From positions 1 to 64,000 of the forward strand of contig SUVV01000007.1 in NCBI GenBank assembly GCA_015061805.1: 64,000 nucleotides of DNA, read 5' to 3'. The first letter of the stretch is position 1; each line of letters opens with the position of its first letter. Shown in pieces: positions 63,498 to 64,000 of this stretch. Source of the DNA: Lentisphaerota bacterium. GTDB lineage: Bacteria > Verrucomicrobiota > Lentisphaeria > Victivallales > Victivallaceae. A model generated the notes under the pieces. That model made no database searches. It was not told where the DNA came from and was given only the letters and a program-made list of their open reading frames with translations. Made by a program: the position numbers and the translations under genes.

Positions 63498-64000
63498 TCA
63501 CCAATGCTGCAATGAAGCAGTTATCGCCAGCATCTGCGGCAGCAGCTGTTTCTTGCGGCTCAAAACTCCGGGCAAGGCATAAAGATCGGCGCCGATGCGG
63601 TCATAGGGCAGACTGCTGATGATCTCATGACAGCCGCAGATGAGCAATTCGGAATTTTCCCGGACGGCATCGGTCACCAGCAGACCGAAGAAATCAAGTT
63701 GATCCGCTTTAAGTTTCTGCTGCATGAGTTCGATAAGTTCATCGTGGCGGTCGTGAAGCAGTTCAAGGTCGCTCTCTTCGACCTGCGCCAGAGCGAAACG
63801 GTATTTGCCGTCGACGTAATCTTTACGGTCATTGCCGATGACCTCTTCCGGAGATTTGGCAACGAGAGCTGAATCGATCTGCATAAGTTCCGCCATCAGG
63901 GTTTCGCCGGAAACACCGGAAATTTTCTCCAGCCATTCTGCCATGCGGCGGTCAAGCCGCGCGGTAGTGGGGGATTTCAACTGCAAGGTATCGGAGATGA
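63498..64000 (-). CDS. ppaC: manganese-dependent inorganic pyrophosphatase, C-terminal part
   Basis: Only the C-terminal ~166 residues are in the window; the start lies beyond the right edge. The visible part has ISDTLQLKSPTTARLD, the linker motif of family II pyrophosphatases, and the DHHA2 domain ending SRKKQLLPQM, whose Arg and Lys residues bind pyrophosphate. It hydrolyses PPi in the cytoplasm. Whether a CBS-DRTGG regulatory insert exists cannot be seen. Confidence 0.92.
   Translation of the reverse strand, partial: ISDTLQLKSPTTARLDRRMAEWLEKISGVSGETLMAELMQIDSALVAKSPEEVIGNDRKDYVDGKYRFALAQVEESDLELLHDRHDELIELMQQKLKADQLDFFGLLVTDAVRENSELLICGCHEIISSLPYDRIGADLYALPGVLSRKKQLLPQMLAITASLQHW

Overview
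The window reads as chromosomal DNA of a Gram-negative bacterium of the PVC group, most likely Lentisphaerota (Victivallis/Lentisphaera-like). This is inferred from gene content, not from a marker-gene search. The main signs are eight proteins with a prepilin N-terminus in 64 kb (three ending in the H-X9-DG motif), a DUF4838-type protein, carbohydrate enzymes beside a LacI-type regulator and a Gfo/Idh/MocA dehydrogenase, and anaerobic metabolism (pyruvate:ferredoxin oxidoreductase, polyferredoxin). Gene density is normal and ribosome sites are mostly AGGAG-like. Promoters repeatedly fit TTGnnn-N16/17-TATATT or TAAAGT.

Layout. 1-1.2 kb: start of a prepilin-like gene, then a repeat array ending on tRNA-Thr(CGT). 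1.3-10.3 kb: double thioredoxin protein, lipoprotein, histidine phosphatase, serine hydrolase, NifU-C protein, sodium:solute symporter, membrane protein, NAD synthetase. 10.4-11.7 kb: tRNA-Lys(CTT) followed by a second repeat array. 11.7-19.9 kb: clpB diverging from an operon-like run with rRNA methyltransferase, asparaginase, cyclophilin, M42 aminopeptidase, two unknown genes and an MFS transporter. 19.9-23.1 kb: a prepilin-tatA-tatC-methyltransferase operon on the minus strand and a pteridine-reductase-like SDR. 23.1-24.05 kb: a third repeat field. 24.05-29.8 kb: a four-gene minor pseudopilin operon behind tRNA-Thr(TGT). 29.9-33.9 kb: tandem repeats, the DUF4838 protein and an H-X9-DG prepilin. 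34-40.8 kb: topoisomerase IV-type parE/parC, an MFS transporter and an orphan DppB-type permease. 40.8-44.8 kb: arginine-type decarboxylase plus GadC-like antiporter. 45.1-49.5 kb: PFOR and a prepilin. 49.6-61.9 kb: a likely glycan-degradation locus. 61.9-64 kb: a NapH/Tat/polyferredoxin fusion and the C-terminal part of a family II pyrophosphatase.

How the genes work together. The regulator, prepilin-like proteins, giant glycosidase-esterase fusion, dehydrogenase, predicted glycosidase and secreted phosphoesterase of 49.6-61.9 kb fit the sensing and breakdown of one decorated polysaccharide. TatA/TatC (20.8-21.8 kb) could export the Tat-signal-bearing ferredoxin fusion at 61.9 kb. The decarboxylase and antiporter form an acid-resistance pair.

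The least explained part is a modular repeat system in the gene-free stretches. It includes a roughly 100-119 bp element (B) and a companion hairpin module (H). Their stems vary between copies by paired, compensating changes, which points to a structured RNA or a hairpin-forming mobile element. Three element copies start a few bases after an oligo-T run at the end of a tRNA or a terminator. A separate 210-bp unit carries a copy of the last 22 bases of tRNA-Thr, as in integrase attachment sites.
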